Positions 36,965 to 45,727 of a DNA stretch of 64,000 nt are shown piece by piece. Position numbers and translations under genes: made by a program. The DNA is from Isoetes taiwanensis (Eukaryota > Streptophyta > Lycopodiopsida > Isoetales > Isoetaceae). The DNA lies in the NCBI GenBank assembly GCA_021234155.1, contig JAJEKV010000011.1, positions 17,252,677 to 17,316,676 on the forward strand, written 5' to 3'. Within the stretch, counting starts at the first letter, position 1. Each line of letters begins with the position of its first letter. The notes below the pieces were generated by a model. That model saw only the letters and a list, made by a program, of their open reading frames with translations. It was not told where the DNA came from and made no database searches.

Positions 36965-39476
36965 CTTTCCTTTAGCTCGTGGTGTTAGACAAGGCTACCC
37001 CCTTGCTCCCTATCTCTTCTTAATTGTGGCTGAAATGCTAACAATGGCTGTTTTACATTTCAAAGATCTTGGGAAAGTTAAGGGTCTCAAAATGCCAAAC
37101 ATTGAGGAGTTTCTCACCATCTCCCAATATGCTGATGATACATTTGCTTTTCTGGATGCAGATATCTCTAACATTGAATATTTTCTTGAAATCATCAAAC
37201 AATTCTCAGTTGCCTCTGGAGTTCATTTAAATTTGGCAAAATGCGTGATTATTGGGGATAATATACAGCCAAATTTTGCTGATATCAAAGTTCTAAGTTG
37301 CAATCAGGCTTCTACATTGCTGGGAATGCCTCTCTTTCTAAATCCTTGCTTGAAAGGTCTATGGCAACCTATCATTGACAGAATTAAGAAGAAGTTGAAT
37401 AACTTTAGGGGCTGCTTATCTTTTGCAGGTAGAACTCTAGTTGCTAATTCAGTTCTGGCCAGCTCATATATTTATTTCTCCTCTGCTCTAGTGGCTCCAA
37501 AGGTTGTTTATTCTGAGATAGAGAAAATAATCAGAAGATTTGTTTGGAAAGGATCTCATTTAGTAAATTGGAAATATATTACCAAGCCAAAGAAATATGG
37601 TGGTTTAGGCTGCAAAAACCTTCATTTGCAGGCATGTGCCCTAGCTGGTAAATATGTATGGAAGTCCTTTATTAATAACTCTAGTCCTTCTTCTCAGTTT
37701 ATTAAATTCTGGCTCTCTTGCTCTCATCCAGATGGTCACCGTTCTATTGGCCATATTATGCCAGATTCATGTTTCAATGTTCTTCATCTTGGATCTAACA
37801 CTTCTCCTCTCATGAGGAACATAATTATGGCCTGGAACAAAGTTCAATCTAGCTTTGACTATGCTGCCCCTCAGGATCTTAATCTGCAAATGACAATCTT
37901 TTGGAACCCTGTACTTAAAAATCATCCCAGTAAGGTCTTAGCCCTGAGACATCCAAGAATCTATAAGAAGTGGTCTGACTTTGGTTTCATGTTCTTAAGC
38001 GACCTCTACATCAACAACGAATTCATATCTTGGACATCTTTGAGAAATATCATGCAGGGAACTTCAAGTGATAAAAAGATCTATCTTCATATTAAATCGA
38101 TCCTTCCTCAGAACTGGTTGAATAATGTTGTTCCTAAAGCAACTAACTAGTGTCTTGATGGTAAATGTCACTACAAGGTTAGTAAGATTTACTCAGCCAT
38201 TAATAGATCTGATGTCCCCTCCAAGGCTATCTTTAAATGGTCTATCTCTGAAGAGGATGGTAATGCTCTCTTTTCATGAAGTGTGGAATTCCTTCTGTCT
38301 TCCTAAGGTAAGCTTCTTTATTTGGCTCTTGGCCAATAAAAGTATTCCAAACCTCCAAATGATCTCTAGAAGAAATGATGATATCTCTGCCTTATGCCAT
38401 CTTGGTTGCAGGATGGAAGAAAATCTTGACCACATCTTCCTTTGCCCTAAGCTTAATCCTTTTTTGTCTTAGCTTACTTGAACCTGTGTAAGAAGAGCTT
38501 GGGGAAATTGGAAGACACTCTTCTAAAGAAGGATGCTGGCCAAGAATGAAGTCTGTTGTTGAGCAAATTAAATATGAATGAGTCAGATTCATGCAAGAAA
38601 TCAAGTTTACCTGACTTATTCTGCAGAGAAGTGGTTCAGGTGTACTGTATGTTTGATTTCTTATCTATGTACCGTTACTATATGTCAGAAGATCAGTTCT
38701 CAAGATACAAGGAGCAGTACTACACTCATAGATTACTGGCAGATTTATATGGCTCCTTGCTGAGCTTAAGTGAAAGTGCACTCTCTTGCTTAGACGAAGC
38801 TTGTGAAGACTGATGACCTCTATACCTTTGGTTTTGCTGCCCTTTTTACTCTTACTTTAATACTAAACTTGACTCTCTTTGCTCATAAACTGATTTCTTG
38901 CCTAGCCTTACTTGATATCTCCATGGATCATCCACTCACCTGCTTGGCTACCAACAGCTCAACTTTACTTCCTAATCTGGTTTGGGTTCTGGTTGCTTTT
39001 TTATTTTTTAGGTGGTGACAAAGTCCAATTTTGGTTGGGGTCGTGGTTGTACTTCTCTCATCTGAAGACTGATACATAAAAGTTGACTTTTTGTCTGAGG
39101 GGTCAATTTTGCAATCATTTGACTTGTCCTTGTACCTGTTTTGACTCTATCTCCACTTCCTTCTATGGATGGTTAGAGTCAGAGATATTGTGCTTCAATG
39201 ATTTTTGCTGTTCATACCCAAGGTCACGGGTTCAACGCCTCGTTGTGAAAGTGGCCATGCAATGTAAAGTTGGTGGGGGAAGGACCCACTTCAGCAATGT
39301 AAAGTGGTGGGGGCAGGACCCACCTGGGTGTGTTGTAAAGTGTCACATGTCCGATAGGACGCTGCCTTGTGGCGTGACGTTAAAATCTCTTCTTCTTCTT
39401 CTTCTTCATAGCAGATCTATGTACTGTTTTTCTTGATTAATGGAAAAATCTACTCTTACTTTAAAAAAAAAAAAAA
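36965..39476 (+). mobile_element. 5'-truncated L1-type LINE with poly-A tail
   Basis: It starts inside RT. FPLARGVRQGYPLAPYLFL precedes the first ATG at 37,026, so that ATG is not a real start. The open frame continues to 38,150 with QYADDTFAF (catalytic YADD), LNLAKC, GMPLF and RTLVANSVLASS, then the post-RT region. A shift near 38,125-38,270 leads to a zf-RVT-like end: VSFFIWLLANKSIPNLQ, then C..GC....LDHIFLCPK. The 3' UTR runs to ACTCTTACTTT plus A14 at 39,463-39,476. Closely related to 52,080-54,345. RT and most of the 5' half (endonuclease, ORF1) are missing or damaged, so it cannot move by itself. Confidence 0.85.
39165..39412 (+). mobile_element. tRNA-derived SINE with LINE-like 3' tail
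   Basis: The head has an A-box-like GGATGGTTAGAGTCAG and a B box GGTCACGGGTTCAACGCC (39,222-39,239). The body contains a 36-bp near-duplication (GCAATGTAAAG.TGGTGGGGG..GGACCCAC, twice). The end GTGACGTTAAAATC is followed by (TTC)n at 39,387-39,408. That end resembles the GACGTTAAAA plus microsatellite ends of LINEs in this window, suggesting tail sharing with its partner LINE. It is inserted in the 3' UTR of the LINE at 36,965-39,476. Confidence 0.7.
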
Positions 39477-40696
39477 ACCTTTAAACCTGTCAAAAGACAG
39501 ACTTCAATCTAATTTAGACCTTTTTTAAGGACTAAACTTCGATCCAATAAGCAGCCCTTGTAATTAAATAGGTGAATTTAAACTACAAGGCCATGTTCTG
39601 GCTACAAATTTCCAAATAAACTGACAGAAGAACTTTATTATAACTCAAAACCTTTTGACAAAGTCATAGATCTAAACAAGTCTACCAGATCTGCTATGCA
39701 TGCAGTTTTACATATAAAATATAAACCACTGAAACATAAGACCAGCAGATCCAATTTCCTGTTTGTTCATATGAGTCTTCAAGACCAATTAACAAGACTG
39801 AATTTTCGCTTCTTGTCCATCTTCCATTTTTTGAATAAAACATAGCAGGGAGTAAAAAGTCATGTTACCTGCACCCAAAACAACAAAAACAAGCATTAGA
39901 ATGGTTGCCATGCTGAGGGTAGCAGGTGTCATGGGACTTTTTAGGTTTATGCCCCTTCACCCTGCTTGCTTCACAAACTTAACATGGGGTAAGGACATTT
40001 ATAATCATCAAATACTGTTAATCACAGCACAAGAATGTCTACTGTTAAGCATCAACTCTTAATTTTATACCATAACCCTGCTACAGTAGAATGCCAATGC
40101 AATATAGGTCATATCCTAAGTTTCAAGCAGATGCTAAACTGCCTATCTTAAGCTATAAGCACATGTAATAGATCTGCCATATATCTAAATTATTCTATGC
40201 TGCAACAGATCAAAATATCTCCATACGGATAAATATTATAAGATCTTATGTTCATTTCATTTTTAGGCTTAAAAAACCTCTGCCCATTATTTCTAACTAT
40301 GTTACAGCAGTTTCGGGTTTCATTCCAATCATGCATTTAACAACTATTTAGCCCATCATGAAATATTAGTGGGAACCGCATTTCTAAGTCCCATTAACAA
40401 GCTTTAAACCCTAAGCTTTTATGCATTTGCATCTCATTTGTAGCCAAATACATTAAGATCCTTATGGTCAGTATTCTATCAAAATCTATCTTATCCTTTG
40501 CCAAAGGATATATCCAATCCAGCATCATTTCTGTATATTCATATAATACTTCTGTGTAACCCTGATTTATGCAAGCACATTATCATCATATATCTAGCTT
40601 ACATCCTTTCCTAAATCTTCTACATTCTTACAATTCTGAAACACAAGCTCATAATATTTTCTATTTCAGTACCGTATTATCATTGACTAGTAATAA

Positions 40697-41185
40697 TCAT
40701 CTAGAGAACAATTCATGCAGATGTAATACTTCATATTTATCATGTAAATAATTGAACACACAGATTAGAACCTGAGAAGTGCGCTCCAGCCCACTGGATT
40801 TGCTCAGATTTTCGTCTGCTCCATGCTTTAAGCTTGTAGATCCACAAGCATATGCCATTGCTGGGCCTTTGATTGCCTCCTTTTCTGCATTCTTGACAGT
40901 GGCAACAACCTCTGCAGCAGGAATTTCAGCAATTTCCTGATTGGCAATGCCAAGTTGCACATTCACATTGCCTCCAGTAGCCCCTGAATCTTTGCTTCTG
41001 AGATCTTTGCAATCTTGTGATACTGGAATAAATTCCTCTTGCTGCTAGTATCCACTTTTTCTTGTGCCATCCTCTTTCTAGTAGCATAGTTAAGATCTCC
41101 TTTCTTCCTACCCATCTCTTTGCTCATAGGTAGAAATGCAGATAAAGCACAAGGGGATCCGCACCAGGCAGTGCGGATCATGCAT
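40697..41185 (-). pseudogene. Leader ORF copy in the downstream repeat, frameshifted
   Basis: This is the same coding sequence as 47,453-47,000. Relative to that copy, four bases are missing near 40,987 (CCTGAATC instead of CCTGAACTAATC), which splits it into two open frames (to 40,963, and 40,966-40,697). Read as an inactive duplicate: the downstream repeat is not expected to drive the element's own ORFs. Confidence 0.7.
41156..41179. other. 9-bp perfect hairpin over the leader ORF start
   Basis: GATCCGCAC, a 6-nt loop (CAGGCA), then GTGCGGATC. In the other repeat, at 47,424-47,447, the stem is identical and only the loop changes (CAGGTA). It lies a few bases downstream of the leader ATG on the minus strand, where it could affect translation or mark an RNA structure. 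Confidence 0.75.
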
Positions 41186-41209
41186 CCCCACAAAAAGCTC
41201 CTGCTCTTC

Positions 41210-41217
41210 TTATATAT
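41210..41217 (-). promoter_or_regulatory. Pseudo-LTR TATA box
   Basis: On the minus strand TATATAAG lies about 25-30 bases before the leader ORF's ATG (41,185). The matching site in the 5' repeat (about 47,478-47,485) is placed to drive the element. It supports transcription starting inside the repeat, with an almost leaderless first ORF. Confidence 0.5.
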
Positions 41218-41323
41218 CCATACCGGCTGTTCTTAGCATGGATCTACTTTACATGGCTTACGCTCCTGGCACCTATACACAGGCTGGTACTGCCTTTTCT
41301 GTTGCAAGCTGTAGAAATGATGT

Positions 41324-41344
41324 GGCCAGAGCTTACCTCTGGCC
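41324..41344. other. 8-bp perfect hairpin upstream of the TATA box
   Basis: GGCCAGAG, loop CTTAC, CTCTGGCC; conserved in the other repeat near 47,591-47,611. I looked for a hammerhead core (CTGANGA...GAAA) around it, because some Penelope-like repeats carry ribozymes, and did not find one. Confidence 0.7.
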
Positions 41345-41750
41345 GGATTACTTGAGAAAACACGCCGCGATCAGGTAGTGCGTTTTGCCCTAATATCATA
41401 CGAACATAATATGTTAACCAATAAGGCTATTCTGTAGCTCAAATGCCATACTTCCCAATGGTTATTGTTTTTCAGTATTTATGCAAGGCCACTGCGTATA
41501 TCACAAATAATGCCATTAATAATAGTTTGAGTTTAAAAATTTATAGTGTAAGAACTTTACATCTTACCAATTTAGCCCAGGTTTCACCAATACCCTTGTC
41601 CAAGCCATGGCCTTACCATATCTTAGATTAGCATTTCCATGCTGACAAACATAACCTATACAACTAATAAAAAACCTTCCTCCAATCGTTGGTCAGATGG
41701 GCCTGTTTTTGCTTGAAAGTATAAAACTATCCATTTTTTTGCAACACAGA

Positions 41751-41781
41751 TAGCAACAAGGTGAGTAGGACCTTGTTGCTA
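41751..41781 (-). terminator. 11-bp perfect hairpin after the RT stop codon
   Basis: TAGCAACAAGG, a 9-nt loop, CCTTGTTGCTA, located 21 bases downstream of the RT stop at 41,802 on the coding strand. It is a candidate 3' RNA structure for RT recognition or transcript end formation. The function is inferred only from position. Confidence 0.55.
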
Positions 41782-41801
41782 GGCCCTACCCACCAATATT
41801 G

Positions 41802-43895
41802 TCATTCCTTTTGTTCTGTATTGTACAAATTTTTCAGAAAGTGAATCATGTCCTTTATATTGTAGAGTGTACCTGGAAAGTCTTCATTCAGTAGTACTCC
41901 CATGACATTCTGTATGATATCCTTTTGAGCAAATCCATTATTGCAAAATGCACAGATTAAACCATATATGTCCTTAGCTGCATTGAAAGCATTCGAATGG
42001 GCATAAACATATGGTACAACCTGTGAAATAATTACCTTTGAAGCATGTCCATATGGCCTGCAGCTGGAGGCTTTTATAAATTTATCAACTACAAATGGTA
42101 TTTTGCACCTTTTGTCGTATCTACTAATTTCGAAAATGCCCCTTTCAATGTCCATAACTTTGAAGGTAATATTCAGGAAATTGCATTCAATACCAATAGG
42201 ATGCTTCATACCTTGTAGGGAGCTGTAGATGGTTTCATTTTTTATGCCCAAGTGTTCAAGGTTATAGATAGTCAGCTGTGATTGGACAGAGAAAAATTCA
42301 GCCAAGTGTCCACCATTTATGATATTTAAATCATCTATAAACCTTGCAGCATGCTGGAACCTATGAATGTCACTAATTCTTCCTGATTGTGCTAGCTTGA
42401 TTATGAACCTAAGCTCAAACCACGCCAAATAGAGGTTACACCAGGCAGGACTGCAAGCAAATCCCATTGGTATGCCTCTTTTTTGTCTCCAAGTTTTGCT
42501 ACCCATTTGTAGGAAACAATGGGTTAATAGCCATGAATTCATGTTTTTGAATTCATTTCTGGTGAGCATTTTCCAGCTAATAAATTCCTTAGCAGCATGT
42601 GATCTGACCCATTTAATCTGCACTTTATCATTCTTAACTTTCAGAATAAGGTCAAATAAATGGCAGTCCTCCATCATATATTGCCAAACCATATCTGTGA
42701 TTGCATCCATAATCTCAACAATCCCATCATCACCATATATGGGTATATTTTCGTAACATTTAGTGATGTCAGCAGAAAAAACATCATGTATTTTACTAGG
42801 CAGGTTCAAAACCACATCATACTGCGAGTTTATCATCCAACATGCATTTAGAGGTTTTTTACTCCATAGTCTATATCTGGCAGTGGCTCTGGCACAGATA
42901 TTTGGCCAATTTTCAATGAAATTATTCAGGACAGCTGTAATAAGAGATGCTAATTCAGAAAATAATGTATCATGGGCATTAGTCAGCCACCTATACTCAT
43001 TTTTATGCGCTTTGTAAGTTGCCATTAAATATGGCAAATTCCTCTGTATTCCTGCTTCATTCCCTAAAAATACTTGAATGTCCTTAATGCATAACATTTT
43101 AATATCATCAGCTGATTCCATGCATTTCTCAAAATCATTACTCTGTAGCCTGATCATGGCCATGTCCTGGATATGTTTTTGGCATATAAAGGCCGCATTA
43201 TTAGCTGCTTTGTCAAGACCTGCAATGTATAGGTTTTTATTTAACCATTCAATGTTCTTTTTGACCTCAAGGTCATTCCACAAATATCTTTTTGGTGTCA
43301 TTTTGTGTTTGAACTCCACAATATCCATGTGGGCATATTTCATAAGGACATCAGTAATGCTCTTAATATCATTATCCGTTAGATCTAAAAGATCAAATTT
43401 ATGTACTGCAAAAAACTGCTTACAAGCCAGTTCAAATTCTGTCATAAACTGTTCCACACTAAAAGAATGGTCAGGAATATGGTTAAAACCATTGGCAAAT
43501 GCTTTTCTGAGTTTTGGGCAGTGTATGATTTCCAGATCAATAGTTCTAACATGCCCAATCTTTGGATCAATGAACCTCTTAAGGTTGGGATTTTTACATG
43601 GACATTTTACCCTACTACCATCTGCAAAAATAGCAAAGGGTTTGTACACTTTATCCTTAAGTTGGTCAATGTATCTCCATGAAAATACAGTCTTATCCAA
43701 TAATTCAGTGCCCCTTTCTTGCAAACATTCCTCTAAACCAATGTAAAATAATCTTTTAATGTTGAACTTTTCCAATGCTTTATTGAAAAACGTAAAATGT
43801 ATTATAAATTTCTTTTCCTCAGCTTTATGACTCACCAGATGTAATTTCCTGTTTACATCCCTAACAGTAGTTCTGGTCCATTTATCAATGACCTA
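41802..43895 (-). CDS. Reverse transcriptase, Penelope-like type
   Basis: The frame is open from a likely splice acceptor (TTTACTGTTGTAG at 43,896) for about 697 codons to the stop at 41,802. Only a GTG, not an ATG, lies at 43,835, which favours entry by splicing. Residues are counted from that GTG. Two Cys pairs sit at 78-106. LDKAANNAAFICQKH at 207-221 resembles the DKxxNN block before RT in Penelope-like and related enzymes. YLMATYKAHKNEYRW at 269-283 matches the fingers K-HK-x-RW segment. Motif A is SADITKCYENIP (354-365), motif B GIPMGFACSPAWCNLYL (454-470), catalytic motif C FIDDL (499-503), and the thumb FLNITF and YDKRCKIPF (553-581). No nuclease domain follows in the last 90 residues. 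It copies the element's RNA. The catalytic aspartates are present, so the enzyme may be active. Confidence 0.85.
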
Positions 43896-44081
43896 CAACA
43901 GTAAAAAACATTAAGTAAGAATAGAAGTACTTTCTATAATACTTCAACAGAAGATGTAACATTTTTATTTATTTAGTATGGATATAAAATCCAAGCCAAA
44001 TGGCCAATGTATATTAATATCCGCCCAAACTTAGGATTATACATCCAAGTTGGAAAATTTTAATAACAAAAACACACAAGT
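43896..44081 (-). other. Spacer or intron between the element's two large ORFs
   Basis: On the minus strand it is AT-rich, ending in a pyrimidine-rich tract and TTGTAG, directly before the open RT frame (phase 0). This looks like a 3' splice site. I could not find a convincing matching donor at the end of the 509-aa ORF, so a separate transcript or a donor further upstream is possible. Confidence 0.5.
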
Positions 44082-45611
44082 TTATTGCGTATCTGCAACA
44101 ACTTCAGTATTTGGAGGCAGGTCATCACTAAGTGAAGTAACCATTTCATCAGTGCTGGTACTTCCAATTTCAGTATTCTTAGTGATGTTACATTCATTGC
44201 TAGCTTTCTTTGGGTCCATCATGATTCTAGGTGGCATCTTAGGATTCTTGATGCCATAATTTGTGCCAACACTTTTAGGAACATATACTGCTTTCTGCAA
44301 TACTCCAGTGCGTTTGTTAGGATTTTGCATGCTCATAAAAGTCACTGGTTTGATCATCTTCTCAGCAATATCAGCAGCTTTGTTATTGCCAAACATGACT
44401 TTAAGGTTTTTCTCCGGAGTTTCTGCATATGCTATAGTCATTTCCAGCATGGTCTTTCTCACTTCCAAGTACCCAATATAAGCTATTACAGCAGGTTTTA
44501 GTTCCTGATTCAGAATTTTTGTAAGGGTGACCATTTTCATAATAGGTGAGGAATCCGGATACAACTCATGCATATGGTTCATTAAGAACCATATCCCTTG
44601 GTCAAGCCATATAATAGTGCATTTACAAACGTCATCTCTTCTCCTATTGCTTTTTTCCTTCTTCTCGCATTTGCATTTGAAATAAGGACAATGCGTCCTC
44701 CATATGCGTTTGAGATAAAAATAATCCCTCTCAATATTAGGGAATGCCATATGGCCTTTCTGTGCAACTTGGATAATAGTATCTTTCAGACAGGTTAAGC
44801 CAAAAAAGTCCATCTTAAAAGGTAAATTGACATCAAGCGTATTAAATACCTTTTCAAGCCTTGTTGCAGCTGTTTTTGCATATTTTACTTCTTCCTTTGT
44901 CACCCCAGAAAGAGCCATCCATGTATCAACATTTATTGGGGCAAGCGCACCAAAATTCAGGCTGGTCCAAATAGCATGAGAATATACAGCAGAATATGTT
45001 TCAACTGTTTGTTCAATCAGTATAGGGTAGCATGAAGAATTGCTGAGGGTCAGATTAGGAACTTCAATCTCCGAACTAATAACCCCACTCTTGTCTTTTT
45101 CAATATTTAGCATAACATCTTCTGCCAGATCAGCTTCAGAGAACAAGCATCCTTGAAAATCTTCATTATTCTGTTCAGTGATGGCATCCTCCTCTTTTTT
45201 GTCAAATGAGGGTATTATTTCATTAGCAGCTTCTAAAGCAGATAGCCCTAACACAAATTTACTGGCCTGTATGTCCTCAAGGCATGTTCTTTCATACAAA
45301 ATGCTGCTAAAATCAGAATAGACAGCAGCTACAATGTCTTTAGCCTTAGCAAATTCAAAGTTCACCATTTTGATTTGTTGGTATACTTTAAACCACCCGT
45401 TAAAACCAAGATACATAACTGGGGAAAGTCTTTTGTCATGTAAGTTGCATTCCTTGAATGTAATAAAAGAGTGGATATCCTTGCCTTTGATGCACGCTAT
45501 AATGTTTTGAACTGCAAAATTCGGACTGTCAATATTGCACTTGTCATATTGTAAAGCTATAAGCTCCTTGATCCATACGTTGTCATTGTTTGTCTCAAGT
45601 TCCAAATTCAT
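44082..45611 (-). CDS. Unrecognised 509-aa ORF1 of the Penelope-like element
   Basis: ATG at 45,611, stop TAA at 44,082. I do not recognise the family. A Cys-rich stretch at residues 308-331 (C-x4-C-x-C, basic KKEKSNRRR, C-x-C) could bind zinc or nucleic acid. Around it the protein is rich in Lys, Ile and Asn, and the C-terminus is polar and acidic (DEM, DDLPP, DTQ). An acceptor-like TTTTATAG lies three bases before the ATG, so an upstream exon, perhaps the leader ORF in the repeat, may join here. Position suggests a gag-like partner of the RT, as ORF1 proteins of other retroelements; that is inference. No frameshift or stop across 1.5 kb indicates selection or recent insertion. Confidence 0.7.
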   Translation of the reverse strand: MNLELETNNDNVWIKELIALQYDKCNIDSPNFAVQNIIACIKGKDIHSFITFKECNLHDKRLSPVMYLGFNGWFKVYQQIKMVNFEFAKAKDIVAAVYSDFSSILYERTCLEDIQASKFVLGLSALEAANEIIPSFDKKEEDAITEQNNEDFQGCLFSEADLAEDVMLNIEKDKSGVISSEIEVPNLTLSNSSCYPILIEQTVETYSAVYSHAIWTSLNFGALAPINVDTWMALSGVTKEEVKYAKTAATRLEKVFNTLDVNLPFKMDFFGLTCLKDTIIQVAQKGHMAFPNIERDYFYLKRIWRTHCPYFKCKCEKKEKSNRRRDDVCKCTIIWLDQGIWFLMNHMHELYPDSSPIMKMVTLTKILNQELKPAVIAYIGYLEVRKTMLEMTIAYAETPEKNLKVMFGNNKAADIAEKMIKPVTFMSMQNPNKRTGVLQKAVYVPKSVGTNYGIKNPKMPPRIMMDPKKASNECNITKNTEIGSTSTDEMVTSLSDDLPPNTEVVADTQ

Positions 45612-45727
45612 GTCCTATAAAACATGTACAATGTTAGAACATCATAGTAGGCAATATAGCAGTTCACCTAAATATTATGTAACCAGAGTCATGGGACTTG
45701 GTATAACCAAGAAACTGGAATTAAATC

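Larger units (their letters stand above)
39471..41667 (-). repeat. 3' (downstream) pseudo-LTR
   Basis: Matches 45,728-47,935 from AACCTTTAAACCTGT to ATAACCTATACAACTA. It carries a broken copy of the leader ORF (lacking 4 bases near 40,987) and the same TATA box and hairpins as the upstream repeat. After 41,667 unique sequence leads into the RT stop codon. Confidence 0.9.

Noticed and set aside
41300-41400. Hammerhead ribozyme in the pseudo-LTR
   Set aside because: CTGATCG occurs on the minus strand, but the required CTGANGA...GAAA core does not.
42472-43746. Plus-strand ORFs of 94-222 codons
   Set aside because: These are shadows of the intact RT frame on the opposite strand.
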